In this document: positions 34,913 through 41,530 of the stretch, one piece after another
Layout of the letters: every line of letters starts with the position of its first letter
Position numbering within the stretch: position 1 is the first letter of the stretch
NCBI GenBank assembly: GCA_900548355.1
Contig: URKR01000005.1
Coordinates: 62,001 to 126,000 of the forward strand
Direction of reading: 5' to 3'
Length of the DNA stretch: 64,000 nucleotides
Origin: an uncultured Oscillospiraceae bacterium
GTDB taxonomy: Bacteria > Bacillota > Clostridia > Oscillospirales > Ruminococcaceae
Notes under the pieces: model-generated
The model's input: the letters and a program-made list of their open reading frames with translations, nothing else
The model's database searches: none
Told to the model about the DNA's origin: nothing
Position numbers and translations under genes: made by a program

Positions 34913-34971
34913 GGTTTGGAAAGCAAGCAGCGGCAGGGCGCCGAAGAGGGCCCTGCCGCTTTTGTTTTTTT
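34852..34971 (+). promoter_or_regulatory. Attenuator: competing hairpins and intrinsic terminator
   Basis: Four segments can be read. Segment 1 (34852-34860, CATGTACAG, over the last Met codon) pairs with CTGTGCATG (34875-34883), enclosing a TGC-TTCG-GCA tetraloop: a pause hairpin. Segments CTTCGGC (34865-34871) and CCCTGC (34888-34893) can instead pair with GCCGAAG (34940-34946) and GCAGGG (34933-34938), an antiterminator. The terminator pairs AGCGGCAGGGC (34929-34939) with GCCCTGCCGCT (34950-34960, perfect 11 bp), followed by TTTTGTTTTTTT. Antiterminator and terminator share 34933-34938, so they are mutually exclusive. No S-box or T-box core was found. Confidence 0.7.
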
Positions 34972-34990
34972 CAGCCGGAAGGAGGAAACC

Positions 34991-35062
34991 ATGAAAACCA
35001 GTCCCCGCTGCCGACAACCGGGTGTGCGAATGTGTGCCCGCCTCATCGCACAGAATCTTTGA
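34991..35062 (+). CDS. Second small upstream ORF, 23 codons
   Basis: ATG 34991 follows GGAAGGAGG, one of the best ribosome-binding sites in the region, and the frame ends with TGA at 35060-35062. The peptide starts MKTSPRCRQPGVRMC and is basic with two Cys. It lies between the attenuator terminator and metQ. It may be translated only when the terminator is read through. Downstream are a CCGG/CCGG repeat and the palindrome CAACCGGTTG before the metQ ribosome-binding site. It may be a second regulatory peptide; no homologue is recognised. Confidence 0.5.
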   Translation: MKTSPRCRQPGVRMCARLIAQNL

Positions 35063-35127
35063 CCCGGATATTTAACCGGAAAATGTACGGCACAACCGGT
35101 TGCAACAAAACTTAAAGGAGAACAACC

Positions 35128-36048
35128 ATGAAAAAGAAACTGATCAGCGGCCTGCTGGCCGCCACCCTGGCCTTCAGCCTGGCTGCCTGCGGCGGCAGCA
35201 GCTCCACCGCAGCGGAGGAGTCCGCCAGCGAAGCCTCTTCGGCAACAACCCAGGAGACTTCGGCAGATCTTACCGGTGATGGCTTTGCCCCCGATGTGGA
35301 CTATGCGGCACTGGCCGGTACCACGATCCGGGTGGCGGCTTCGCCGGTACCGCATGCAGAAATTCTTGGTGTTGCGGCTGATATTCTGGCACAGGCGGAC
35401 ATAACCCTCGAAATTGTGGAGTTCACGGATTATATTCAGCCGAATATGGTTACGGCGGACGGTCAGGTGGACGCCAACTATTTCCAACATGGGCCTTATC
35501 TTGAAAATTTCAACGCCGAAAACGGTACAGATCTTGTCAGCGTAGCAGCTATCCACTATGAACCGCTTGGCTTGTATCCGGGCAAGGCGCAGACTTTGGA
35601 TGCGCTGACCGACGGTGCGCAAATCGGTGTGCCGAACGACCCCACCAACGAAGCCCGTGCCCTGCAGCTGCTGGCCGCCCAGGGGCTGATTACACTGCGC
35701 GAAGGTGCCGGCCTGGAAGCGACCAAGAACGACATTGAAGAAAACCCTAAAAACCTTGAAATTGTAGAGATGGAAGCAGCCCAGCTGCCGCGTCAGCTCG
35801 CCTCGCTGGATATGGCGGTGATCAACGGGAACTATGCTTCGGAAGCCGGCTTCTCCTCGGCCTCAGACGCACTGGCGGCGGAGGATGCCGCCAGCGAAGC
35901 TGCCCAGACCTATGCGAACGTGCTGGTTGTACAGGCCGGGAATGAAGACACACCCCAGACCAAGGCGCTGGCTGCCGCGCTGCAGAGCCAGGCAGTCAAA
36001 GACTTCATCACAGAAACCTATGAAGGCGCGGTCGTTGCCATTTTCTGA
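35128..36048 (+). CDS. metQ: Methionine ABC transporter substrate-binding lipoprotein MetQ (NlpA family)
   Basis: A 306-residue lipoprotein. The signal peptide has a lipobox LAAC at residues 18-21 followed by a Ser/Ala-rich linker. The NlpA fold shows in TIRVAASPVPHAEILGVAADILAQADITLEIVEFTDYIQPN and VDANYFQHGPYLENFN, segments that bind D/L-methionine in characterised MetQ proteins. TNEARALQLLAAQGLITLREGAG is also typical. It captures methionine outside the membrane for MetNI. AAAGGAG precedes the ATG. Expression is probably controlled by the attenuator upstream. Confidence 0.95.
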   Translation: MKKKLISGLLAATLAFSLAACGGSSSTAAEESASEASSATTQETSADLTGDGFAPDVDYAALAGTTIRVAASPVPHAEILGVAADILAQADITLEIVEFTDYIQPNMVTADGQVDANYFQHGPYLENFNAENGTDLVSVAAIHYEPLGLYPGKAQTLDALTDGAQIGVPNDPTNEARALQLLAAQGLITLREGAGLEATKNDIEENPKNLEIVEMEAAQLPRQLASLDMAVINGNYASEAGFSSASDALAAEDAASEAAQTYANVLVVQAGNEDTPQTKALAAALQSQAVKDFITETYEGAVVAIF

Positions 36049-36061
36049 TTGATACCGAAGA

Positions 36062-36108
36062 GGAAGAAACAGGGATTGCCCGAAAAATGGGCCGCCCTGT
36101 TTCTTCTT
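36062..36108 (+). terminator. Intercistronic hairpin between metQ and metN
   Basis: AGGAAGAAACAGGG (36061-36074) pairs with CCCTGTTTCTTCTT (36095-36108), 13 of 14 positions, with an inner GCCC/GGGC stem. The 3' side is only moderately T-rich. It probably reduces readthrough or protects the metQ mRNA so that binding protein exceeds transporter. Confidence 0.6.
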
Positions 36109-36129
36109 CCACAGGGGAGGAGCACCCAT

Positions 36130-37131
36130 ATGATAGAGCTGCAACACCTGACCAAGCGCTTCACCTCCCAATCGGGAACATTGGTGGCGCTGCAAGATAT
36201 CAGCCTGACGATTCCGGATGGGGATGTGTATGGCATCATCGGCATGTCAGGCGCCGGAAAATCAACCCTGGTCCGCTGCATCAATATGCTTGAGCGACCC
36301 GATGAAGGCCGCGTGCTGGTCAATGGCCGTGCAATGCAGGATTTGGACGCAAAAGCGCTGCGTGCGGCCCGGCAGGAAATCGCGATGATTTTTCAGCAGT
36401 TCAACCTGCTCATGCAGCGCAACTGCCTGAAAAATGTCTGTTTCCCAATGGAATTGGCCGGCGTTCCGCGTGCCAAGGCCGAAGTCCGTGCACGGGAATT
36501 GCTGGCGATGGTTGGCCTGCCGGACAAAGCTGAAAGCTACCCGGCCCAGCTTTCGGGCGGGCAAAAGCAAAGGGTGGCAATTGCCCGCGCCCTGGCCACC
36601 AACCCGAAGGTACTGCTTTGCGATGAAGCCACAAGCGCGCTTGACCCCAATACAACCCATGCGATTCTGCAATTGATTGAGCAAATCAACCGGGAACTCG
36701 GCATCACGGTCGTTATCATCACCCACCAGATGAGCGTGGTTGAACAGGTCTGCAGGAATGTCGCAATCCTGGATGCCGGCAGGGTGGTTGAGCAGGGATC
36801 GGTTCGGGAAATTTTCTCAAACCCGCGCACCGATGCAGCACGGCGGCTGGTATTCCCGGCCGGTGCACCTGCAGGGGATCTGCCCAAAGGTCGGCGGCTT
36901 GTCCGGGTAGCCTTCAACGGTACCCAAACCACAGATAAACCGCTGGTTGCCAGCCTTGCCATTGAATGCGGGGCGCTGGTATCCATTTTGGCGGCGGATA
37001 CCCGGCTGGTAGATGGGCAGACGATGGGCAGTATGCTGCTTGCGCTGCCAGAAACGCAGACCGAAGCGGACAAGGCGGTGGCCTATATCCGCAATTATCC
37101 CGGCCTGACCTACGAGGAGGTGAAAGCATGA
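36130..37131 (+). CDS. metN: Methionine ABC transporter ATP-binding protein MetN
   Basis: A 333-residue ATPase. Walker A GMSGAGKST is at residues 38-46, with signature LSGGQKQR, Walker B VLLCDEATSALD and THQMSVV. The C-terminal 80 residues form a NIL domain (RLVRVAFNGTQTTDKPLVASLAIECG), which in MetN binds methionine and causes trans-inhibition of transport. The ATG at 36130 follows GGGGAGGAG; the frame is open upstream but overlaps the hairpin region. It overlaps metI by 4 bases. Confidence 0.95.
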   Translation: MIELQHLTKRFTSQSGTLVALQDISLTIPDGDVYGIIGMSGAGKSTLVRCINMLERPDEGRVLVNGRAMQDLDAKALRAARQEIAMIFQQFNLLMQRNCLKNVCFPMELAGVPRAKAEVRARELLAMVGLPDKAESYPAQLSGGQKQRVAIARALATNPKVLLCDEATSALDPNTTHAILQLIEQINRELGITVVIITHQMSVVEQVCRNVAILDAGRVVEQGSVREIFSNPRTDAARRLVFPAGAPAGDLPKGRRLVRVAFNGTQTTDKPLVASLAIECGALVSILAADTRLVDGQTMGSMLLALPETQTEADKAVAYIRNYPGLTYEEVKA

Positions 37132-37838
37132 GCCAACTGATTGCTTCTATTGCGGCTTCGGACGAATGGCAGGTTTTTCTGGACAATCTGCCCAATCTGC
37201 CTTTTGCTACATGGGAAAGCTTTTATGCCACGGCGCTGACGACTATTCTAGGCCTGGCGCTGGGGCTGCCGCTTGGCGTGCTGCTTGTGGTAGGTGAGGC
37301 CGGTGGGATCTGCCCGCTGCCTCGCTGGGTTATGGCGCTCCTGAACGCCGTCATCAACCTGCTTCGCAGCGTTCCGTTTTTGATTTTGATGATTTTCGTG
37401 TTGCCGCTGGCCAGGCTGCTGCTGGGAACCTCGATCGGTACCATGGCTTCGGTGGTGCCGCTGTTTATCGCCTCCTTCCCGTTTGTTTCGCGCTTGGTGG
37501 AAACCAGTCTGCGGGAAATTGACGCCGGCGTGGTGGAAGCTGCCCAAAGCATGGGCGCCACGCCGATGCAGATTATCACCAAAGTCATGATTCCGGAAAG
37601 TATGCCAAGCCTGATCTCGAACACCACCATCGCGCTGACTACTATTTTAGGCTATTCGGCCATGGCTGGTATCATTGGCGGCGGGGGCCTTGGGCAGATC
37701 GCGATCAATTACGGCTATTATCGTTACAAGTATCTGATTATGGTAGTAGCAACTGCACTGCTTGTGCTGATGGTGCAGGTGTTTCAGTCTTTGGGAACCC
37801 GGCTTGCCACCCGCTGTGACAAACGGCTGCGCAAGTAA
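37128..37838 (+). CDS. metI: Methionine ABC transporter permease MetI
   Basis: A 236-residue permease with five hydrophobic helices and the coupling loop EAAQSMGATPMQIITKVMIPESMPSLI. It also contains INLLRSVPFLILMIFVLPLARLLLGTSIG and YSAMAGIIGGGGLGQIAINYGYYRYKY, both strongly conserved in MetI. The ATGA overlap with metN couples translation. It forms the transmembrane channel of the MetNI importer. Confidence 0.96.
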   Translation: MSQLIASIAASDEWQVFLDNLPNLPFATWESFYATALTTILGLALGLPLGVLLVVGEAGGICPLPRWVMALLNAVINLLRSVPFLILMIFVLPLARLLLGTSIGTMASVVPLFIASFPFVSRLVETSLREIDAGVVEAAQSMGATPMQIITKVMIPESMPSLISNTTIALTTILGYSAMAGIIGGGGLGQIAINYGYYRYKYLIMVVATALLVLMVQVFQSLGTRLATRCDKRLRK

Positions 37839-37866
37839 GCAATGCTCTGTGAGGAGGAATCTACCC

Positions 37867-38580
37867 TTGCCCCAATCCAAACACCCGGCATGGCCGGCTC
37901 TTAAAGCGGCTTTTCCCCACACCATCCCGATCCTGGCCGGTTTTGGCTTTTTGGGCCTGACCTACGGGATTTATGTGCGGGTACAGGGGTTTAGTTTCTG
38001 GTACGCCATGCTCACCGGCGTGATTATCTTTGGCGGCTCCCTGCAATTTGTTGCAATTGACATGTTGTGTGCACCGTTTGCGCCGCTGCAAACTTTTTTG
38101 GCCGCACTGTTAATCCAAGCGCGCCATCTGTTTTACGGCCTGGCAATGCTGGACAAATTTTGCGGTGCCGGCAGGAAAAAACTCTATTTGATCTATGCCA
38201 TGTGTGATGAAAGCTTTTCTATCAACTGTGCGGCGACAATCCCTCAAGGGATAGACCGCGGCTGGTTTATGTTCTGGGTCTCGCTGCTGAACCAGAGCTA
38301 TTGGGTGATTGCTTCCGCACTGGGGGGAATCTTGGGCGGCATGATTACCTTCAATACCGAAGGCCTTGATTTTGTTATGACTGCCATGTTTGTGGTGATC
38401 TTCTTGGAACAATGTCTGAAAGAAAAGCAGCCGATCACCCCGCTTATCGGCTTGGCTGTACCGGCGCTCTGCTTGGTTCTTTTTGGGCCTGATCAGTTTC
38501 TGATCCCGGCTATGATCGGCATTCTGGCGCTGCTGCTGGCACTGCGCCGGCCTATCCAGAAAGCGGGGGAGAAATCATGA
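37867..38580 (+). CDS. azlC: AzlC family amino acid export protein, large subunit
   Basis: A 237-residue membrane protein of the AzlC/BrnF family. Signature segments are ILAGFGFLGLTYGIYVRVQGFSFWYAMLTGVIIFGGSLQF and LLIQARHLFYGLAMLDKF. It is the large subunit of two-component amino acid exporters; BrnFE of Corynebacterium exports branched-chain amino acids and methionine. The start is TTG at 37867 with GAGGAGGAAT upstream. It follows metI by 28 bases and overlaps azlD by 4, suggesting co-expression with the methionine importer. Confidence 0.92.
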   Translation: MPQSKHPAWPALKAAFPHTIPILAGFGFLGLTYGIYVRVQGFSFWYAMLTGVIIFGGSLQFVAIDMLCAPFAPLQTFLAALLIQARHLFYGLAMLDKFCGAGRKKLYLIYAMCDESFSINCAATIPQGIDRGWFMFWVSLLNQSYWVIASALGGILGGMITFNTEGLDFVMTAMFVVIFLEQCLKEKQPITPLIGLAVPALCLVLFGPDQFLIPAMIGILALLLALRRPIQKAGEKS

Positions 38581-38915
38581 CGCCGCTGACCTTCCCACAG
38601 CAGGCCATTGTGATCCTGCTCTGTGCCGCTGCAACCATGCTGCCTCGATTTCTGCCGTTTGCCGTGTTTTCAGGCAAAAGAAAAACGCCGCGGATTGTGC
38701 GGTATCTGGGGGCGGCGCTGCCGGGGGCAATCTTTGGCATGCTGGTAATCTATTGCCTGCGCAATGTCAGCTGGCTTTCAGGCAGCCGCGGTGCGCCTGA
38801 ACTGATTGCAATTGCCATTGTGGTTGCACTGCATCTGTGGAAGCGGCAAACGCTGCTCTCCATTGCGGCCGGCACAATTTGTTATATGTTTCTTGTGCAG
38901 GTTGTCTTTGCCTGA
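38577..38915 (+). CDS. azlD: AzlD family amino acid export protein, small subunit
   Basis: A 112-residue hydrophobic protein with three to four helices and the AzlD-type sequence ATMLPRFLPFAVFSGKRKTPRIVRYLGAALPGAIFGMLVIYCLR. It is the obligate partner of AzlC. ATGA overlap with azlC. It is the last gene of the metQNI-azlCD group; no good terminator was found directly after it. Confidence 0.92.
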   Translation: MTPLTFPQQAIVILLCAAATMLPRFLPFAVFSGKRKTPRIVRYLGAALPGAIFGMLVIYCLRNVSWLSGSRGAPELIAIAIVVALHLWKRQTLLSIAAGTICYMFLVQVVFA

Positions 38916-39280
38916 AAGGCACACACTGTTGGTTGTCAAGGGGAAACTGTCGGTCACAGATTGTTCAAAGTATCTTACCAGTTTTTTCAAAACCCTTTTA
39001 TACCTTTTCCATATTCGGCGCGTATACTAATACTCGTCAAAAGGAAGTCAGAACCTTCCCCGGCGTTTGCCGTTCGATGTATTTTCTTTACTGCGCCCTT
39101 TGCCTATGCGAGGAGTAGCCGCAACCGTGGCCGAAGATCCTGGCAAAGGCCAGACAACCAACAACGTCGGTCTATTTGGGCCGGCTTTACATAGATTTCC
39201 CCAGCAAGCAACCCAAGGCCCCGCCCTTCGTCTGTGACGAAAGGCGGGGCCTTGGGCTTATCTGATTTAGGTGATGCCAA
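38916..39280. other. Intergenic region between azlD and the ECF gene; no supported gene
   Basis: About 365 bases, more AT-rich in its first 120. A TATACT at 39023-39028 lacks a convincing -35. Two short frames on the plus strand were seen: a 13-codon Cys-rich frame at 39078-39119 and a 43-codon frame at 39105-39236. Neither has a ribosome-binding site. A large inverted repeat (CCCAAGGCCCCGCC/GGCGGGGCCTTGGG, extending through TTCGTC/GACGAA) lies at 39212-39256. It probably ends one or both converging transcripts although it lacks a long T tract. Confidence 0.5.
39212..39256. terminator. Large hairpin 3' of the ECF gene
   Basis: About 20 paired bases per arm with one bulged base and a 2-4-base loop, very GC-rich. 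It is positioned 25 bases after the minus-strand stop codon at 39281. T residues on either side are sparse. Confidence 0.6.
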
Positions 39281-39793
39281 TCAAGGGTTCTGCGATTTGG
39301 CAGCCAGACGCCGGAACACGGGGCGCAAAGGCCGATACAACACAAGCATCACGCCAAAATTTGCGATGCAGTGCGCTACATCCGTAGGAATCCCGGCCAG
39401 CCACCAGGCAAGCGCGCCGCCGGGCCCCTGGGTTAACCAGTAGATCGGGGTAAACAATGCGCCAAACCCCAGTCCAAAACTCCCGGCCACCAAAGCCCAG
39501 CCCACGGCACTATCCATGCGGTGCAGCGCCCGTGCAACAAAGAAGAGGAGGAACCAGATGTATAAGTACCCCCAGCTCCACAATCCAAACCCATAAAGAA
39601 GGAACTGCAGAACGACAAATACCGTGACAGCCCAAGGGCCCAGCGCGGGCAGTTCCATCGCGTAAAACAGAATCAGCGGCGTGACAGGTTCCACCCCGGG
39701 CACGGGGGCCAGCACTTCCTTGCAAACAACCAGCAGCGCGCCCAGAAGGCCGCCCAGCACGACCCTGCGGGCGGCTGAAACCCGCCGCGGCAT
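39281..39793 (-). CDS. ECF-type transporter S component, probable cobalamin or precursor uptake
   Basis: A 170-residue, six-helix membrane protein. It has an N-terminal RRVVLGGLLGALLVVCKEVLAPVPGVEPVTPLILFYAMEL region typical of ECF substrate-binding (S) subunits. The downstream W-rich segment (GLWSWGYLYIWFLLFFVARAL) is also present. ECF importers share EcfA/A'/T modules encoded elsewhere; none is in this window. Its only operon partner is a DUF4430 protein, and both lie under a cobalamin riboswitch, so cobalamin or cobinamide is the likely substrate. ATG 39793 comes one base after the upstream stop; a TTG at 39805 is an alternative start. Confidence 0.82.
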   Translation of the reverse strand: MPRRVSAARRVVLGGLLGALLVVCKEVLAPVPGVEPVTPLILFYAMELPALGPWAVTVFVVLQFLLYGFGLWSWGYLYIWFLLFFVARALHRMDSAVGWALVAGSFGLGFGALFTPIYWLTQGPGGALAWWLAGIPTDVAHCIANFGVMLVLYRPLRPVFRRLAAKSQNP

Positions 39794-39794
39794 C

Positions 39795-40202
39795 TTAATA
39801 GCCAACCGTCAAGGTGATTTCAAAGGCGTCGCCGTCGGCAATCGGGGTGCTGTCCACGCCGGTATTCAGCGATTCGCCGCCTTTTGTAAAGCACCACCAT
39901 TCCTGGTTGGCATCGTCGGCTGTAATCCCGTTGACGGTGGTTACAAACAGGCCATATTCGCTCTCCTCACCTGCGATCAGATCGATGCTTTCAAGCGCGC
40001 CGCGCAGGTATTCCTCGTCCGTATGGATTGTGAAGGCTTCCTCCTCACCATTGGCAACGACGGTTGCCGTGATGGTCTTGTCAGTGGCAGACGTGGCGGG
40101 GCGGGTGGCGAAGTAGATGCCAATCAATGCCGCCACAACAAGCACCAGCGCAAGAACGCCAGCCAGCAGTTTTTTGTTCATTGGTTTCTTGTTTTCCATC
40201 AT
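39795..40202 (-). CDS. Membrane-anchored DUF4430 protein, transcobalamin-like
   Basis: A 135-residue protein with one N-terminal membrane helix (about residues 10-32, LLAGVLALVLVVAALIGIYFA). A ~90-residue DUF4430 domain faces outward (TVVANGEEEAFTIHTDEEYLRGALESIDL, VNGITADDANQEWWCFTKGGE). DUF4430 resembles the C-terminal beta domain of intrinsic factor and transcobalamin, which cover the bound corrinoid. With the riboswitch and the S component this suggests a surface corrinoid-binding accessory. Direct evidence for binding is absent. Two adjacent ATGs (40202, 40199) follow AAAAGGAG. Confidence 0.82.
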   Translation of the reverse strand: MMENKKPMNKKLLAGVLALVLVVAALIGIYFATRPATSATDKTITATVVANGEEEAFTIHTDEEYLRGALESIDLIAGEESEYGLFVTTVNGITADDANQEWWCFTKGGESLNTGVDSTPIADGDAFEITLTVGY

Positions 40203-40235
40203 TCATACTCCTTTTCAATTGCGGATAATGGACAA

Positions 40236-40268
40236 GAAAAACGCCCTTCTGCCTTGGCAAAAGGGCGC
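40236..40268 (-). terminator. Riboswitch expression-platform terminator
   Basis: On the minus strand CGCCCTTTTGCC (40256-40267) pairs with GGCAGAAGGGCG (40242-40253), followed by TTTTT (40237-40241). It lies between the cobalamin aptamer and the DUF4430 gene, so ligand binding probably causes premature termination. Confidence 0.82.
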
Positions 40269-40274
40269 AGTTTT

Positions 40275-40432
40275 ACCTGCTGGGGTGTTCCCAAAACGGC
40301 AGCCCTCTCCATCGCTCGTGAAGAAGCCTGATGCACCGCCCGGCGATCCGACTGTCACGGTAGCGGGACTGCGTGGGACTTTCACCCATCTTCCCCGGTA
40401 AGGCCAAAGCCTTGCGCGGTACATCTTACAAA
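40275..40432 (-). ncRNA. Cobalamin riboswitch
   Basis: On the minus strand the conserved core reads GGGGAAGATGGGTGAAAGTC, then CCACGCAGTCCCGCTACCGTGAC, the classic GGGAA...GGTGAAA...GCAGTCCCGCTACTGTGA pattern of B12 aptamers. A B12-box-like segment AGTCGGATCGCC lies at about 40342-40353. The compact arms suggest a variant type. Boundaries are approximate. It precedes a terminator and the DUF4430/ECF pair, giving repression when cobalamin is abundant. Confidence 0.88.
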
Positions 40433-40456
40433 AGAGCATATTCTTGATTGCGTATA

Positions 40457-40485
40457 AGTATATCACAAATCGGCGATGTCTGCAA
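40457..40485 (-). promoter_or_regulatory. Promoter of the riboswitch transcript
   Basis: On the minus strand TTGCAG (40480-40485), a 17-bp spacer, TATACT (40457-40462). The -35 box is inside the end of the threonine aldolase gene, so the ECF pair can be expressed independently of the operon upstream. Confidence 0.72.
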
Positions 40486-41515
40486 GCAGCGATGCGACAT
40501 CCTGGTCCTTGGTAGCCCAGCTTGTGCAGAAGCGCACCGTGCGCCGGCCGGTTTCCGGCTGGCCCATCGGCGAAAAACTGTACCGCTGCGCCAACTTGGC
40601 AGCCCAAGCTTCCGGTATGATCGGAAACTGCTGATTGGTGGGGGAACTGTATAACATCTGGCAACCTTTTTCGGTAAAGGCGTCACAAATTTTCTTTGCC
40701 AGGGTGTTGGCCCGGGCGGCCAGCTGATAATAAGGCGTCTGGAAAAGATCGCCTGCCTCCCCCAGCAAGGCCAGAAATTGCAGGCCCAGCAGCCGGCCTT
40801 TGGCAAGCATGCCGCCGTGCTGCTTGAGCGCATAGCGGAAATCTTGGTCCAGGGCCGGGTTGGTCAGCACCAGTGCTTCACCAAAGAGAGCGCCGCATTT
40901 GGTTCCGCCCAGGTAAAAGGCATCGCAGAGCGCAGCGAAATCCGGCAGGGTTACATCATTGGCAGGGCTTGCCAGGGCATAGGCCATCCGGGCGCCGTCC
41001 ACAAACAAATACAGGTCCAGCGTGCGGCAGGCTTGGGAAATCGCCTGCAGTTCCTCCTTGGAATACAGCGTACCCCATTCGGTCGGATTCGAGATATATA
41101 CCATACCCGGCTGAACTTCATGTTCATGGGTCGGGTTTGCCCGGTGCGCAGTGACGGCGGCCTCAATCTGTGCGGCTGTAATTTTGCCGTTTGTACCCGC
41201 AAGCACCAGGCACTTGTGGCCGGTGGCTTCCACCGCACCGGTCTCGTGTACATGGATATGGCCGCTGTCGGCGCAAAGCACGCCTTGCCAAGGTTTCAGG
41301 GCCGCGTCGATTACAGTCAGGTTGGCCTGGGTGGCACCCACAAAAAAGTGGACGCCAGCCTGCGGTGCCTGACAGAGCGCCCGGATTCGCTCGCGGGCTC
41401 TTTCGCAGTAAACATCCTCCCCATAGCCGGGGGTCTGTTCCAAATTTGATTTCAGCAGCAGATCCATGACAGGCTGCGCAGCGCCTTCCCCGTAATCACA
41501 TTCAAAGCGGATCAT
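40463..41515 (-). CDS. Threonine aldolase family PLP enzyme
   Basis: A 350-residue fold-type I PLP enzyme of the beta-eliminating lyase group. The N-terminus FECDYGEGAAQPVMDLLLKSN and GYGEDVYC segment fit low-specificity threonine aldolases. The Schiff-base lysine lies in AFYLGGTKCGALFGEA (K206), and FVDGARMAYAL contains the cofactor aspartate. It would cleave L-threonine or L-allo-threonine to glycine and acetaldehyde. It lies 15 bases after glyA, so the two share substrates (glycine) and transcript. Confidence 0.92.
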   Translation of the reverse strand: MIRFECDYGEGAAQPVMDLLLKSNLEQTPGYGEDVYCERARERIRALCQAPQAGVHFFVGATQANLTVIDAALKPWQGVLCADSGHIHVHETGAVEATGHKCLVLAGTNGKITAAQIEAAVTAHRANPTHEHEVQPGMVYISNPTEWGTLYSKEELQAISQACRTLDLYLFVDGARMAYALASPANDVTLPDFAALCDAFYLGGTKCGALFGEALVLTNPALDQDFRYALKQHGGMLAKGRLLGLQFLALLGEAGDLFQTPYYQLAARANTLAKKICDAFTEKGCQMLYSSPTNQQFPIIPEAWAAKLAQRYSFSPMGQPETGRRTVRFCTSWATKDQDVASLLADIADL

Positions 41516-41530
41516 CTGGGCAAGGCCTCC

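Noticed and set aside
34778..35127. SAM-I (S-box) or T-box riboswitch for methionine
   Set aside because: GGCAACC occurs once (34869-34875) but the kink-turn, GAGGG core and closing helices of SAM-I are absent. No TGGNACCGCG T-box sequence is present.
39105..39236. 43-codon frame downstream of azlD
   Set aside because: No ribosome-binding site; its end is formed by the large hairpin, so chance is more likely.
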